Assembly: GCF_900090285.1 (NCBI RefSeq)
Contig: NZ_LT607754.1
Span: 3,622,001 to 3,686,000 of the forward strand
Reading direction: 5' to 3'
From: Micromonospora inositola
GTDB lineage: Bacteria > Actinomycetota > Actinomycetes > Mycobacteriales > Micromonosporaceae
DNA: 64,000 bases
The position numbers were made by a program, and so were the translations under genes. Within the stretch, counting starts at the first letter, position 1. The number at the start of each line of letters is the position of its first letter. This document shows positions 49,918-58,309 of the stretch, piece by piece. The notes below the pieces were generated by a model. It was not told where the DNA came from. It ran no database searches and saw nothing but the letters and a program-made list of their open reading frames with translations.

Positions 49918-50754
49918 ATGACTTCTGACAACGACCGCCGACGCGGTCTGCTCGCGCGCCTGCGCGGGCGGCCCGTAGCGCGCAGCAGGGGCCGCCGCCG
50001 GCTGGGCGCCGCGGTCCGGCTGATCGCCGCGCTGACGCTGGCCGGCGGCGCCTACACCGTCTTCGCCCCCGGCGTGCAGGCGCAGGAAAACCCGCCGCTG
50101 AGCGCCGCCGCCGGCGAGGGCAAGGCGCTGTTCGACGTGAGCTGTGTGACCTGTCACGGTCGCAACGCCCAGGGTGTCGAGGGACGCGGGCCGAGCCTCA
50201 TCGGAGTCGGCTCGGCCTCGGTCGAGTTCCAGGTCAGCAGCGGTCGGATGCCGATGGCCCGGCAGGAAGCCCAGGCCATTCGGAAGCCCCCGCAGTTCAC
50301 CGACGAGCAGGTGCGCCAGCTCGGCCAGTACCTCCAGGAGCTCGGCGGCGGTCCGCAGGTCCCCGCGGGCAACAACCTCCACGAGGGCGCCGACCTGGCG
50401 ACCGGTGGCGAGCTGTTCCGGATCAACTGCTCGCAGTGCCACGCCTTCGGCGGTGGCGGCGGCGCCCTCTCCTCCGGCAAGTACGCCCCGAGCCTGAGGC
50501 CCGCGAGCGACCGGCAGATCTACGCCGCGATGCTGAGCGGCCCGCAGAACATGCCGGTCTTCGGCGACAACCAGCTGCGGCCGGAGCAGAAGGCGGACAT
50601 CATCGCCTACATCCAGGAGACCCTGAAGCACGACCAGGACCAGGGCGGCTTCAACCTCGGCCGGTACGGGCCGTCCACCGAGGGTCTGGCGGCCTTCCTG
50701 ATCGGCATCGTCGCGCTGGTCTTCGCTAGCCTGTGGATTGCGGGCAAGTCGTGA
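49918..50754 (+). CDS. qcrC: Dihaem cytochrome c of the bcc complex
   Basis: A 278-residue membrane-bound cytochrome with two CxxCH haem sites, C76-C79-H80 (CVTCHGR) and C171-C174-H175 (CSQCHAFG). An N-terminal helix after a basic stretch acts as uncleaved or cleaved export signal, and a C-terminal helix (AAFLIGIVALVFASLWIAG) anchors it. It replaces both cytochrome c1 and soluble cytochrome c, so electrons pass straight to CuA of CtaC. Starts 72 bases after ctaE. Confidence 0.94.
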   Translation: MTSDNDRRRGLLARLRGRPVARSRGRRRLGAAVRLIAALTLAGGAYTVFAPGVQAQENPPLSAAAGEGKALFDVSCVTCHGRNAQGVEGRGPSLIGVGSASVEFQVSSGRMPMARQEAQAIRKPPQFTDEQVRQLGQYLQELGGGPQVPAGNNLHEGADLATGGELFRINCSQCHAFGGGGGALSSGKYAPSLRPASDRQIYAAMLSGPQNMPVFGDNQLRPEQKADIIAYIQETLKHDQDQGGFNLGRYGPSTEGLAAFLIGIVALVFASLWIAGKS

Positions 50755-50821
50755 CCCAGCGGATCATTCGTTTCAGTGCTGCGGTGCCGGGCTCCGGCGC
50801 CGCCCGTAGCGAGGTGACGGC

Positions 50822-51916
50822 ATGAGCACCCACACCGAGCACCAGGCCCCGCAGGGCCGGGAGCGGCTCGACGTGAACGACCCCCGGCTCTCCCGGTTCG
50901 ACATCGTCGAGGAGGGCGCCCGGCGGGACGACATCGAGATCGTCCACTACGAGCCGCAGGTCATCCCCGGCACCAAGGCCGAGCGCCGGCTGACCCGGCT
51001 GGTCGCCGGGATGTTCCTGCTGACCGGCCTGGCCGCGACCGCCTTCCTGGTCATCTACATCTGGTGGCCGTGGAGGTACGAGGCCGGCCGCGGCGGCGAC
51101 AAGTACTTCACCCCGCTGCTCGGCCTCACCCTGGGCGTCGCGCTCCTCGGCATCGGTTTCGGCATCCTCACCTGGGGCAAGAAGCTGCTGCCCAAGGAGG
51201 TCTCGATCCAGGACCGCCACGACCAGCCCGGCTCGCCGGAGGAGCGCAAGATCACCGGCGAGACCATGCTCTACATGGCCGACGAGATGGGTATCCGGCG
51301 CCGGCCGCTGCTCGGCATCTCGCTGCTGGCCGGCCTCGCGCCGGTCGGTGCGGTCGTCGCGGCCCCGCTGGTCGGTGGCCTGATCTCCCAGCCGCACAAG
51401 AACAACCAGATGTTCACCACCGGCTTCGCGCCGGCCGAGGGCGGCAAGAAGATCCGGCTGGTCACCCAGGACGGCCGGCCGATCCGCCCGGCGGACATCA
51501 GCGCGGGCGGCCAGATCACTGCCTTCCCCGGCATTGAGCACGGCGTGAGCAACAAGCATGCCGACTCGCCGACGCTGCTGATCCACATGCGCGAGGACGA
51601 CGCGCAGAAGTCGCGCGCGGCCAACGCCCGGCCGGATGTCGGCCACGGCGACTACATGTGGGGCAACTACGCGGCGTTCTCCAAGATCTGCACGCACGCC
51701 GGCTGCCCGGCCAGTCTCTACGAGCAGCAGACCAACCGGCTGCTCTGCCCCTGTCACCAGTCGCAGTTCCTCATCACCGACAACGCCCGGCCGATCTTCG
51801 GCCCGGCCAGCCGGCGGCTGCCGCAGCTGCCGATCGAGGTGGACGAGGAGGGCTTCTTCGTGGCGAAGTCCGACTACACCGAAACCATCGGTCCCGACTT
51901 CTGGGAGCGGCCATGA
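50822..51916 (+). CDS. qcrA: Rieske iron-sulfur subunit of the bcc complex
   Basis: A 364-residue Rieske protein. The actinobacterial N-terminal extension carries three membrane helices (about 60-80, 98-115 and 160-185). The C-terminal [2Fe-2S] domain has box I C290-T-H292-x2-C295 (CTHAGC) and box II C309-P-C311-H312 (CPCHQSQF). It moves electrons from quinol to the haems of QcrC. Its stop overlaps the qcrB ATG by four bases. Confidence 0.94.
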   Translation: MSTHTEHQAPQGRERLDVNDPRLSRFDIVEEGARRDDIEIVHYEPQVIPGTKAERRLTRLVAGMFLLTGLAATAFLVIYIWWPWRYEAGRGGDKYFTPLLGLTLGVALLGIGFGILTWGKKLLPKEVSIQDRHDQPGSPEERKITGETMLYMADEMGIRRRPLLGISLLAGLAPVGAVVAAPLVGGLISQPHKNNQMFTTGFAPAEGGKKIRLVTQDGRPIRPADISAGGQITAFPGIEHGVSNKHADSPTLLIHMREDDAQKSRAANARPDVGHGDYMWGNYAAFSKICTHAGCPASLYEQQTNRLLCPCHQSQFLITDNARPIFGPASRRLPQLPIEVDEEGFFVAKSDYTETIGPDFWERP

Positions 51917-53535
51917 AGCGCCGAAAGTTTGACGTAGCAGCGGTGCCGGGCAAGACCGCCGGGGCGCTGGACGACCGCTTCCAGGCGGCCACCCCGCTGC
52001 GGAAGCTGCTGAACAAGGTCTTCCCGGACCACTGGTCCTTCCTGCTCGGCGAGATCGCGCTCTTCTCGTTCGTCGTGCTGCTGCTGACCGGTGTCTTCCT
52101 GACCTTCTTCTTCGAGCCGGCGATGACCGAGGTCGTCTACAACGGCAGCTACGCCCCGCTGCGGGGCACCCCGATGTCGGCCGCGTACGCCTCCAGCCTG
52201 GACCTGTCGTTCGACGTCCGGGGCGGCCTGATCATGCGGCAGATGCACCACTGGGCGGCGCTGCTGTTCATGGCCTCGATCGTGGTGCACATGCTCCGGG
52301 TCTTCTTCACGGGCGCGTTCCGCAAGCCGCGGGAGACGAACTGGATCATCGGCTCGCTGCTGTTCTGGGTGGGCTTCCTGGCCGGCTTCACCGGCTACTC
52401 GCTGCCGGACGACGGCCTCTCCGGCACCGGTCTGCGGATCGCCTCCGGCATCATGCTGTCGATCCCGGTGATCGGCACCTGGGTCACCTCGTCGATCTTC
52501 GGCGGGGAGTTCCCGGGTGAGATCCTCATCAGCCGGGCCTTCATCGCCCACGTGCTGCTCATCCCGGGCCTGCTGGTCGCCCTGATCAGCGTCCACCTGG
52601 GCCTGGTCTTCAAGCAGAAGCACACCCAGTGGCCCGGCCCCGGCCGGACCAACGAGAACGTGGTCGGCGAGCGGATGTTCCCGCGCTACGCGCTCAAGCA
52701 GGGCGGCTACTTCATGGTCGTCTTCGGCGTGATCGCGCTGATGGGTGGCCTCTTCCAGATCAACCCGATCTGGTACTTCGGCCCGTACGAGGCGTGGGTG
52801 GTCTCGGCCGCCAGCCAGCCCGACTGGTACGTCATGTTCCTCGACGGCTCGACCCGCCTCATGCCGGCCTGGCAGATCAACATCCCGATCGGCGACGGGT
52901 ACGTCATCCCGCCGATTTTCTGGCCGACGGTCGTGCTGCCGGGCATCCTGGTGGGCCTGTCGATGATGTACCCGTTCGTGGAGGCGCGCCGCCTCAAGGA
53001 CCACAAGCACCACAACCTGCTCCAGCGGCCCCGGGACGTCCCGGCCCGGACCGCCGTGGGCGCGATGGCGGTGTCCTTCTACGTCGTGCTGACCCTCTCC
53101 GGAGGCAACGACGTCATCGCCGACAAGTTCCATATCAGCCTGAACGCGATGACCTGGGCGGGCCGGATCGGCCTGCTGATCGTCCCGCCGCTGGCCTACT
53201 ACTTCACGTACCGGATCTGCCTCGGTCTCCAGCAGCACGACCGGGAGGTGCTGGCCCACGGCGTGGAGACCGGCATCATCAAGCGGCTGCCGGACGGCCG
53301 GTTCGTCGAGGTCCACCAGCCGCTCACCGCGGCCGAGCACGACGGGCACGGACTGGAGTACGCCGGCTGGGTCGTGCCGAAGAAGATGAACCGGCTCGGG
53401 GCCCTCGGCCCGGCCATCCGGGGCTTCTTCTACCCGATCGAGAAGCCGGCCGAGGCGCCGGTCTCGCCGGGGCACCCGCCGGTCGAGCCCCGACCGGAGC
53501 GGGAGGAGGTCGGCAGCGGCGAGAGCCGTCGCTGA
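51913..53535 (+). CDS. qcrB: Cytochrome b subunit of the bcc complex
   Basis: A 540-residue cytochrome b with eight or more helices. The b-haem His pairs are H112/H126 in one helix and H213/H228 in another; the 15-residue gap in the second resembles cytochrome b6. The quinol-site motif is PDWY (SQPDWYVMF) instead of PEWY. A long hydrophilic C-terminal tail (about 450-540, ending with Pro/Glu-rich sequence) is typical of actinobacteria. QcrB is the target of drugs such as telacebec in mycobacteria. ATGA overlap with qcrA; a strong hairpin follows the stop. Confidence 0.95.
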   Translation: MKRRKFDVAAVPGKTAGALDDRFQAATPLRKLLNKVFPDHWSFLLGEIALFSFVVLLLTGVFLTFFFEPAMTEVVYNGSYAPLRGTPMSAAYASSLDLSFDVRGGLIMRQMHHWAALLFMASIVVHMLRVFFTGAFRKPRETNWIIGSLLFWVGFLAGFTGYSLPDDGLSGTGLRIASGIMLSIPVIGTWVTSSIFGGEFPGEILISRAFIAHVLLIPGLLVALISVHLGLVFKQKHTQWPGPGRTNENVVGERMFPRYALKQGGYFMVVFGVIALMGGLFQINPIWYFGPYEAWVVSAASQPDWYVMFLDGSTRLMPAWQINIPIGDGYVIPPIFWPTVVLPGILVGLSMMYPFVEARRLKDHKHHNLLQRPRDVPARTAVGAMAVSFYVVLTLSGGNDVIADKFHISLNAMTWAGRIGLLIVPPLAYYFTYRICLGLQQHDREVLAHGVETGIIKRLPDGRFVEVHQPLTAAEHDGHGLEYAGWVVPKKMNRLGALGPAIRGFFYPIEKPAEAPVSPGHPPVEPRPEREEVGSGESRR

Positions 53536-53555
53536 CCCGCCCGACACACCCGACC

Positions 53556-53587
53556 GTGGCGCCCGCCGGATCTCCGGCGGGCGCCAC
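53556..53587 (+). terminator. Terminator after qcrB
   Basis: 15-base stem (GTGGCGCCCGCCGGA and its complement) with a 2-base loop, 20 bases beyond the qcrB stop. Confidence 0.82.
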
Positions 53588-53707
53588 GTCCGTTTCCGGC
53601 CACGCTCGTCCGCTCCGTCCCACCGGTGCCCCCTCCGCGCCGGGTGCTGCCCGCCGGTCCCGTCCCGGCGGCCCGCCGCCCCGCGACCCGGACGGGTGGA
53701 ATCGCAG

Positions 53708-53731
53708 GAATAACCCGGGTCAGCCGGGTAT
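53708..53731 (+). promoter_or_regulatory. Possible sigma-B-type promoter of the DUF4142 gene
   Basis: GAAT, 14 bases, GGGTAT, matching GNNT-N14-16-GGGTAY, 31 bases before the start codon and after the qcrB terminator. Placement and spacing are good; the motif is short. Confidence 0.45.
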
Positions 53732-53761
53732 CCGTGCGGTCCAACGAAAAAGGGGGGGAAC

Positions 53762-54436
53762 ATGTTGGGTATCAAACGCCTCGGAGTGCTGGCCGCCGTG
53801 GTGGTGGTCGGGCTGGCGCCCGCAGCGGCGGCGCAGGCCGCGGCACAGCCGTCCACGCAGGACACCCAGTACCTGCAGGCGTTGCACCAGGTGAACCTGG
53901 AGGAAATCGTCACCGGCAACCTGGCGCAGCAGAAGGGCCAGAACCAGCAGGTCAAGGACCTCGGCAAGCAGTTCGTGACGGACCACACCCAGCTGGACCA
54001 GACGGTGCAGAGCACCGCGCAGCAGCTGAACGTGAAGTTGCCGTCCGAGCCCACCGCCGACCAGCAGAAGATGGTCGACAAGCTCAACAACCTCAGCGGC
54101 GCCGAGTTCGACAAGGCGTGGGTGACCGCCGAGCTGACCGGCCACGTTCAGGCCATCCAGGCCAGCCAGACCGAGATCTCGCAGGGTTCCGAGCAGACGG
54201 TGGTCCAGCTGGCCCAGGACGCCCTGCCGGTCCTGCAGGCGCACCTCGACGCGCTGACGGCCCTGGCCCAGACCTTGGGCGTCCCGGTCCCGCAGACCAG
54301 CGCCAGCGGCACGCCCAGCCCGGGCGGCAGCGGTACGCCGGGTCCGGGCGGCACCGAGTCCCCGGGTCCGGGCGGCACGAGCACCGAGTCACCGGCCCCG
54401 GGCACCACTGAGACGCCGGCTCCGAGCACCAGCTGA
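53762..54436 (+). CDS. Secreted DUF4142 protein
   Basis: A 224-residue exported protein. A Sec-type signal (LGVLAAVVVVGLAPAAAAQA, cleavage likely after the AQA near residue 26) precedes a helical DUF4142 domain (about 33-180; LQALHQVNLEEIVTGNLAQQ and FVTDHTQLDQTVQSTAQQL), a ferritin-like four-helix bundle without obvious metal ligands. The last 45 residues are a Gly/Pro/Ser/Thr-rich tail with PGPGGTESPGPGGT repeats, perhaps wall-spanning or glycosylated. Function unknown. A G-rich ribosome-binding site and a sigma-B-like promoter lie upstream, which would suit an envelope stress protein. Confidence 0.85.
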   Translation: MLGIKRLGVLAAVVVVGLAPAAAAQAAAQPSTQDTQYLQALHQVNLEEIVTGNLAQQKGQNQQVKDLGKQFVTDHTQLDQTVQSTAQQLNVKLPSEPTADQQKMVDKLNNLSGAEFDKAWVTAELTGHVQAIQASQTEISQGSEQTVVQLAQDALPVLQAHLDALTALAQTLGVPVPQTSASGTPSPGGSGTPGPGGTESPGPGGTSTESPAPGTTETPAPSTS

Positions 54437-54451
54437 CGTCGTACGGCCGAT

Positions 54452-54487
54452 GGTGGCCGGTCCGTCCTCCGGGGCGGGCCGGCCGCC
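54452..54487. terminator. Hairpin between DUF4142 and Lrp/AsnC-like genes
   Basis: 12-base stem (GGTGGCCGGTCC with GGGCCGGCCGCC, two G-U pairs on the + strand RNA) around a 12-base loop, between convergent genes. Confidence 0.55.
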
Positions 54488-54493
54488 GCGCGT

Positions 54494-54781
54494 TCAGTCG
54501 GCGTTGGCCAGCCCGATCGCGAACGCCTCCTCCAGGTCGTGCTGGGAGTACGCCCGGAACGCGATGTGCGACTCGGTGTTGAGCACACCGGGGACCTTGG
54601 AGATGCTGCCGGCGATGACCTGGGCGATCTGCTCGAACTCGCGGACCCGGACCATGGCGATCAGGTCGACGTGGCCGGCCACCGAGTAGACCTCGCTGAC
54701 ACCGGGGAGGTTGGCCAGGGTCTCGGCCACCTCGGGGATGGAGTCGGTGGCGCAGTCGATCAGCACGATCGCGGTGATCAC
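54494..54781 (-). CDS. Lrp/AsnC ligand-binding-domain protein (RAM domain only)
   Basis: A 95-residue stand-alone RAM domain: AIVLIDCATDSIPEVAETL, VSEVYSVAGHVDLIAMVRV and the closing strand SHIAFRAYSQ. It has the alpha-beta sandwich that binds amino acids in Lrp/AsnC regulators but no helix-turn-helix, so it is probably a small amino-acid sensor or a partner of full-length Lrp proteins. GTG start with GGAGAA upstream. Orientation matches the nucleotidyltransferase/Nudix/Rel genes on this strand, with an 80-base gap from the next. Confidence 0.87.
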   Translation of the reverse strand: MITAIVLIDCATDSIPEVAETLANLPGVSEVYSVAGHVDLIAMVRVREFEQIAQVIAGSISKVPGVLNTESHIAFRAYSQHDLEEAFAIGLANAD

Positions 54782-54861
54782 GGGACATTTCTCCGTTCGT
54801 CGACGTCGTCGCCCATGCTAGAGGCTCGCCGGCGCACGGCGTCCCCGGCTCGTGGATCCCG

Positions 54862-55806
54862 CTACCGGGGGGCCGCCGGGACCGTCAGGCGGGCGCCGGC
54901 GCGCACCACGTCGGTGAGGTGCTCGCCGGCGGCGACCGTGGCGCCGGGCCAGACCACGGCGCGGGTCACGGCCCCGTGGACGACCGCGCCCGCGCCGACC
55001 ACCGCCCGCTCCACCGGGCCGCTCACCGTCGCCGTCGGGTCGACCAGGCTCCCGCTCCCGGCGGCGTGCAGGTTGGCCGCGAGGTAGTCGGCCGGGGTCC
55101 CGGTGTCGTAGAAGGTCCCCCGGTACGGCACCACCTCCAGCGCACCGGCCGCCTCCGCCGGCCGCCAGACCGACCGGACCAGGTCGCCGAAGGTGGGTGG
55201 CAGCTCGCGGACCAGCCGCCAGGGCAGCAGCGAGAAACCGACGAAGCGGTGGCCGCTGAAGGTCCCGGGCACCGCCGGGTCGTCGGCCGGCTGACCGAGC
55301 AGGCGTACGCTCCGCCCGTCCCAGCCGTCCACCAGCGCGGCGATGTCCGGGCCCGGTGGGGCCTGCGGGTCGGCCAGGTACGCGTCGGCGTTGCCGACCA
55401 GCACGCCCCGGCCGGCGATCCAGCCCCGCAGGTTGCCCAGCCCGCCGGCGGTGCCCAGCGGGTCGCCCGGCTCGACCGACGGGTGGGCCCGCGCCCCGAC
55501 GTGGTCGACCACCCGGCCGCCCAGGTAGCAGGCGTTCACCGCGACCCGGTCCGGGCCGGCGAGGCCGAGCCCGGCCAGCCGGGCCAGGGCCCGGTCCAGC
55601 AGCGGCACGTTCCCGACCGGGCAGAGCGCCTTGGGCAGCCGCGCGGTCAGCGGTCGCAGCCGGGTGCCCTCGCCCGCGGCGAGCACCACCGCGCAGACCT
55701 CGACCTCCGCCCGCCAACCCGCGCCGGCTGACCCCCTCGGCGTGGTGGTGCCCCTCGGCTCGCTCGCGCTGCGCGCGCCTGCCGGGGGCGGCCCGGAGTT
55801 GGTCAC
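54862..55806 (-). CDS. NDP-sugar nucleotidyltransferase (mannose-1-phosphate guanylyltransferase-like)
   Basis: A 314-residue GT-A-fold enzyme. Signature AVVLAAGEGTRLRPLTARLPKALCPVGNVPLLDRAL (about 38-73; nucleotide-binding loop and Lys), LVGNADAY for the metal Asp and a C-terminal left-handed beta-helix region (SLVDPTATVSGPVERAVVGAGAVVHGAV). It should form an NDP-sugar from a sugar-1-phosphate; the sugar is not clear. GTG start overlaps the Nudix gene stop by four bases (GTGA). The first 35 residues are a low-complexity extension. Confidence 0.86.
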   Translation of the reverse strand: MTNSGPPPAGARSASEPRGTTTPRGSAGAGWRAEVEVCAVVLAAGEGTRLRPLTARLPKALCPVGNVPLLDRALARLAGLGLAGPDRVAVNACYLGGRVVDHVGARAHPSVEPGDPLGTAGGLGNLRGWIAGRGVLVGNADAYLADPQAPPGPDIAALVDGWDGRSVRLLGQPADDPAVPGTFSGHRFVGFSLLPWRLVRELPPTFGDLVRSVWRPAEAAGALEVVPYRGTFYDTGTPADYLAANLHAAGSGSLVDPTATVSGPVERAVVGAGAVVHGAVTRAVVWPGATVAAGEHLTDVVRAGARLTVPAAPR

Positions 55807-56342
55807 GCTCCCGACGGGGTGGCCGGTGGGACCCGTTCGGCTTCCGGGCCGATGCCGTAGCGGCCGAGCAGGCCGGCCGTCGCCCGGCTGAGCCGGGGCA
55901 GGTCGTCCAGCGGGTGCCAGGCCGCCTCGAAGACCTCCGCGCCGTCGACCACCAGCTCGGTCGTCGACGCCGGCACCTCCACCTCGAAGACCACGTCCAC
56001 CCAGCCCTTGGCGTGCACCACCGCGTTCGGCACGGCCGGGCGGAGCTGCCCGGGGGTGACCCGGATGCCGGACTCCTCGAACAGCTCCCGGGCCGCGCCG
56101 ACCACCGGCGCCTCACCCCGCTGCAGCAGCCCGGCGGGGAGGGTCCAGCTGTAGCCGGGCGGCTGGCGCAGCAGCAGCAGCCGGCCCGGCCCGTCGGCCT
56201 CGGCGTCCCGGACCAGCGTCACCGCGCCGACGATGTACTTCGGCACGGCGAGCCGGACCAGCCGGCGGCGCAGCGGGACGGGGAGCCGGTAGAAGACCTG
56301 ATAGCCGAGGGCCCGTCCGGTGGCACGCGCGCGGGGGATCAT
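55803..56342 (-). CDS. Nudix hydrolase
   Basis: A 179-residue Nudix protein. The 23-residue Nudix box is complete: Gly of GLLQRGE, seven residues, then RELFEESGI, giving the metal-binding Glu pair. An N-terminal basic extension (VPLRRRLVRLAVPKYIVGAV) precedes the fold. Substrate could be an NDP-sugar or nucleoside diphosphate derivative; its coupling to the nucleotidyltransferase downstream makes an NDP-sugar context likely, which is inference. Confidence 0.87.
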   Translation of the reverse strand: MIPRARATGRALGYQVFYRLPVPLRRRLVRLAVPKYIVGAVTLVRDAEADGPGRLLLLRQPPGYSWTLPAGLLQRGEAPVVGAARELFEESGIRVTPGQLRPAVPNAVVHAKGWVDVVFEVEVPASTTELVVDGAEVFEAAWHPLDDLPRLSRATAGLLGRYGIGPEAERVPPATPSGA

Positions 56343-56390
56343 GCCTCCAGGCTAGTGGCCGCCTGGTCCGGTCGCGCGAGCGGCGTTCGG

Positions 56391-58181
56391 CTACTGCCGG
56401 TGGTCGACCAGGTCGATGAGTTGCCGGACCACCGCGTCCGGTTCGACCGCCCGGTCGAAGACCGCCACCAGCAGGGTCTCCAGGTCGGGGTAGCCCAGTT
56501 CCTCCGACAGCCGCAGCAGCGGCAGGTCGCTGGCCAGTCCCCGGTCGTGCTTGCGCAGGGCCAGGCCGATGGTGGCGCGGCCGAGGCGTACCTTGTCGGC
56601 GATCGAGATGCCCGGCTCGGTGTGCCCGGCGAACCAGCGGGTGATCTGCATCTGGGCCTGCGGCGACTTCACGAAGCCGAGCCACTCCCGGCGCGGCCCC
56701 CGGGGCGCGGCGTCGGCCTCGAAGCCGCTCTCCGCGTCGGACTCGGTGAAGATCTCCACCACGTCGCCCTCCTTCAGCTCGGAGGAGAGCGGGGCCAGCC
56801 GGCCGTTGATGTGCGCCGCCAGGCAGTGGTCGCCCCGCTCCGCCCCCAGCTCGTACGCCAGGTCCACCGGTGTCGCGCCGGCGGGGAGGACGACCTGCCG
56901 GCCGTCGGCGACCACCTGGATCTGCGCCTCGGCCAGGTCGCAGCGCAGCGACTCGAGGAACTGCGCCGGGTCGACGGCCTCCTGCTCCCAGTCCAGCACC
57001 CGGCGCAGCCAGGCCAGCTCGTCGGCCCGGTCGGCCGCCCGGCCGGTGGCGCGCGGGAACCGGTAGTGGGCGGCGACGCCGTACTCGGCGGCGCGGTGCA
57101 TCTCCTCGGTCCGGATCAGCACCTCGACCGTGCGGTCCTGGGGGCCGCGGACGCTGGTGTGCAGCGACCGGTAGAGGTTGTTCTTCGGCGAGGCGATGAA
57201 GTCCTTGAAGCGGCCGGGCGCCGGGCGCCACAGCCCGTGCACCGCGCCGAGGGCCGCGTAGCAGTCGGTGGCCGGGCCGGCCACCACGATCGAGATGCGG
57301 GGCAGGTCGAAGGGGGCGGCGTGGCCGCCGGCCACGGTGTCCTTCCAGATCGAGTAGAGGTGGCGGGGGCGGGGGGCGACCTCGGCGTCCACCCGGCTGT
57401 GGCGCAGCGCCACCCTCGTCTTCACGACCACGGCGTCGAGGTACGCGTCCCAGCCCGGCCGGTCGTGCACGTGCCGGGCGATCCGGGCGTGCTCGTCGGG
57501 CTCCAGGTGCAGCAGCACCACGTCGTCCAGCTCGCGCTTGAGCGTCTGGATGCCCAGCCGGTCGCAGAGCGGGATCAGCACCTCCTGGGTCTTGCGGGCG
57601 ATGCGCTCCCGGGAGGCGGCGGACCGGACGCCCAGCGTGCGCATGTTGTGCAGCCGGTCGGCCAGCTTGATGATCAGCACGCGGACGTCCTTGCCGGCCG
57701 CGATGATCATCTTGCGGACGGTCTCCGCCTCGGCGGCCTTTCCGTAGAACGCCTTGTCGAACTTGGTCACCCCGTCGACCAGGTGGGCCACCTCCCGGCC
57801 GAAGTCCTCCGCGAGGGCCTGGAGGGTGTAGCGGGTGTCCTCCACGGTGTCGTGCAGCAGCGCGGCGACCAGGGTGATGGTGTCCATCCCGAGGTCGGCG
57901 CAGATCTGGGCGACCGCGAGGGGATGGGTGATGTACGGCTCGCCGCTCTTGCGGAACTGGCCGCGGTGCATGTTCTCCGCGATGGTGTAGGCGCGGCGCA
58001 GCACCGAGGAGTCGGCGCTGGCGTGGATGGTCCGGTGGGCGCGGACCAGCGCGCTGACCGGGTCGGTGTCGTTGGTGGGCCAGGCGAGCAGGGAGCGCAG
58101 CCGGCGGGTGAGCGGCAGCTCGCCGGGCTGGGTCGGAAGGGCGCCGCCCAGGGCGGCGCCGTGTCCGGCGTCGACGTCCAC
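56391..58181 (-). CDS. RelA/SpoT-family protein (HD hydrolase, synthetase and TGS, no ACT)
   Basis: A 596-residue (p)ppGpp-metabolising protein, clearly shorter than full-length Rel (about 750-840). HD hydrolase domain: ENMHRGQFRKSGEPYITHPL, LLHDTVEDTRYT (H110, D111) and KLADRLHNMRTL, all intact. Synthetase domain: RFKD at 324-327 (the type seen in bifunctional Rel), the metal Asp in FDLP and Glu in EVLIRTEEMH are kept, but neighbours diverge (PRPRHLYS for GRPKHxYS; NNLYRSLH for NxYQSLH). TGS domain about 405-465. The ACT domain is missing. GTG at 58181 is chosen because GAGGAGGTG lies upstream; GTG at 58190 is possible. It resembles the second Streptomyces homologue RshA. Confidence 0.88.
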   Translation of the reverse strand: MDVDAGHGAALGGALPTQPGELPLTRRLRSLLAWPTNDTDPVSALVRAHRTIHASADSSVLRRAYTIAENMHRGQFRKSGEPYITHPLAVAQICADLGMDTITLVAALLHDTVEDTRYTLQALAEDFGREVAHLVDGVTKFDKAFYGKAAEAETVRKMIIAAGKDVRVLIIKLADRLHNMRTLGVRSAASRERIARKTQEVLIPLCDRLGIQTLKRELDDVVLLHLEPDEHARIARHVHDRPGWDAYLDAVVVKTRVALRHSRVDAEVAPRPRHLYSIWKDTVAGGHAAPFDLPRISIVVAGPATDCYAALGAVHGLWRPAPGRFKDFIASPKNNLYRSLHTSVRGPQDRTVEVLIRTEEMHRAAEYGVAAHYRFPRATGRAADRADELAWLRRVLDWEQEAVDPAQFLESLRCDLAEAQIQVVADGRQVVLPAGATPVDLAYELGAERGDHCLAAHINGRLAPLSSELKEGDVVEIFTESDAESGFEADAAPRGPRREWLGFVKSPQAQMQITRWFAGHTEPGISIADKVRLGRATIGLALRKHDRGLASDLPLLRLSEELGYPDLETLLVAVFDRAVEPDAVVRQLIDLVDHRQ

Positions 58182-58309
58182 CTGGGACACCTCCTCACCC
58201 CGGCCCCACGGTCGCCGTCACCGACGATCGGGAGCAGGCCCGCGAAACGGGCAGGACTGCACTTCTCCAACAGCCTAAGCGAGTCGACGTAGTCCGATCG
58301 GTCACTTGG

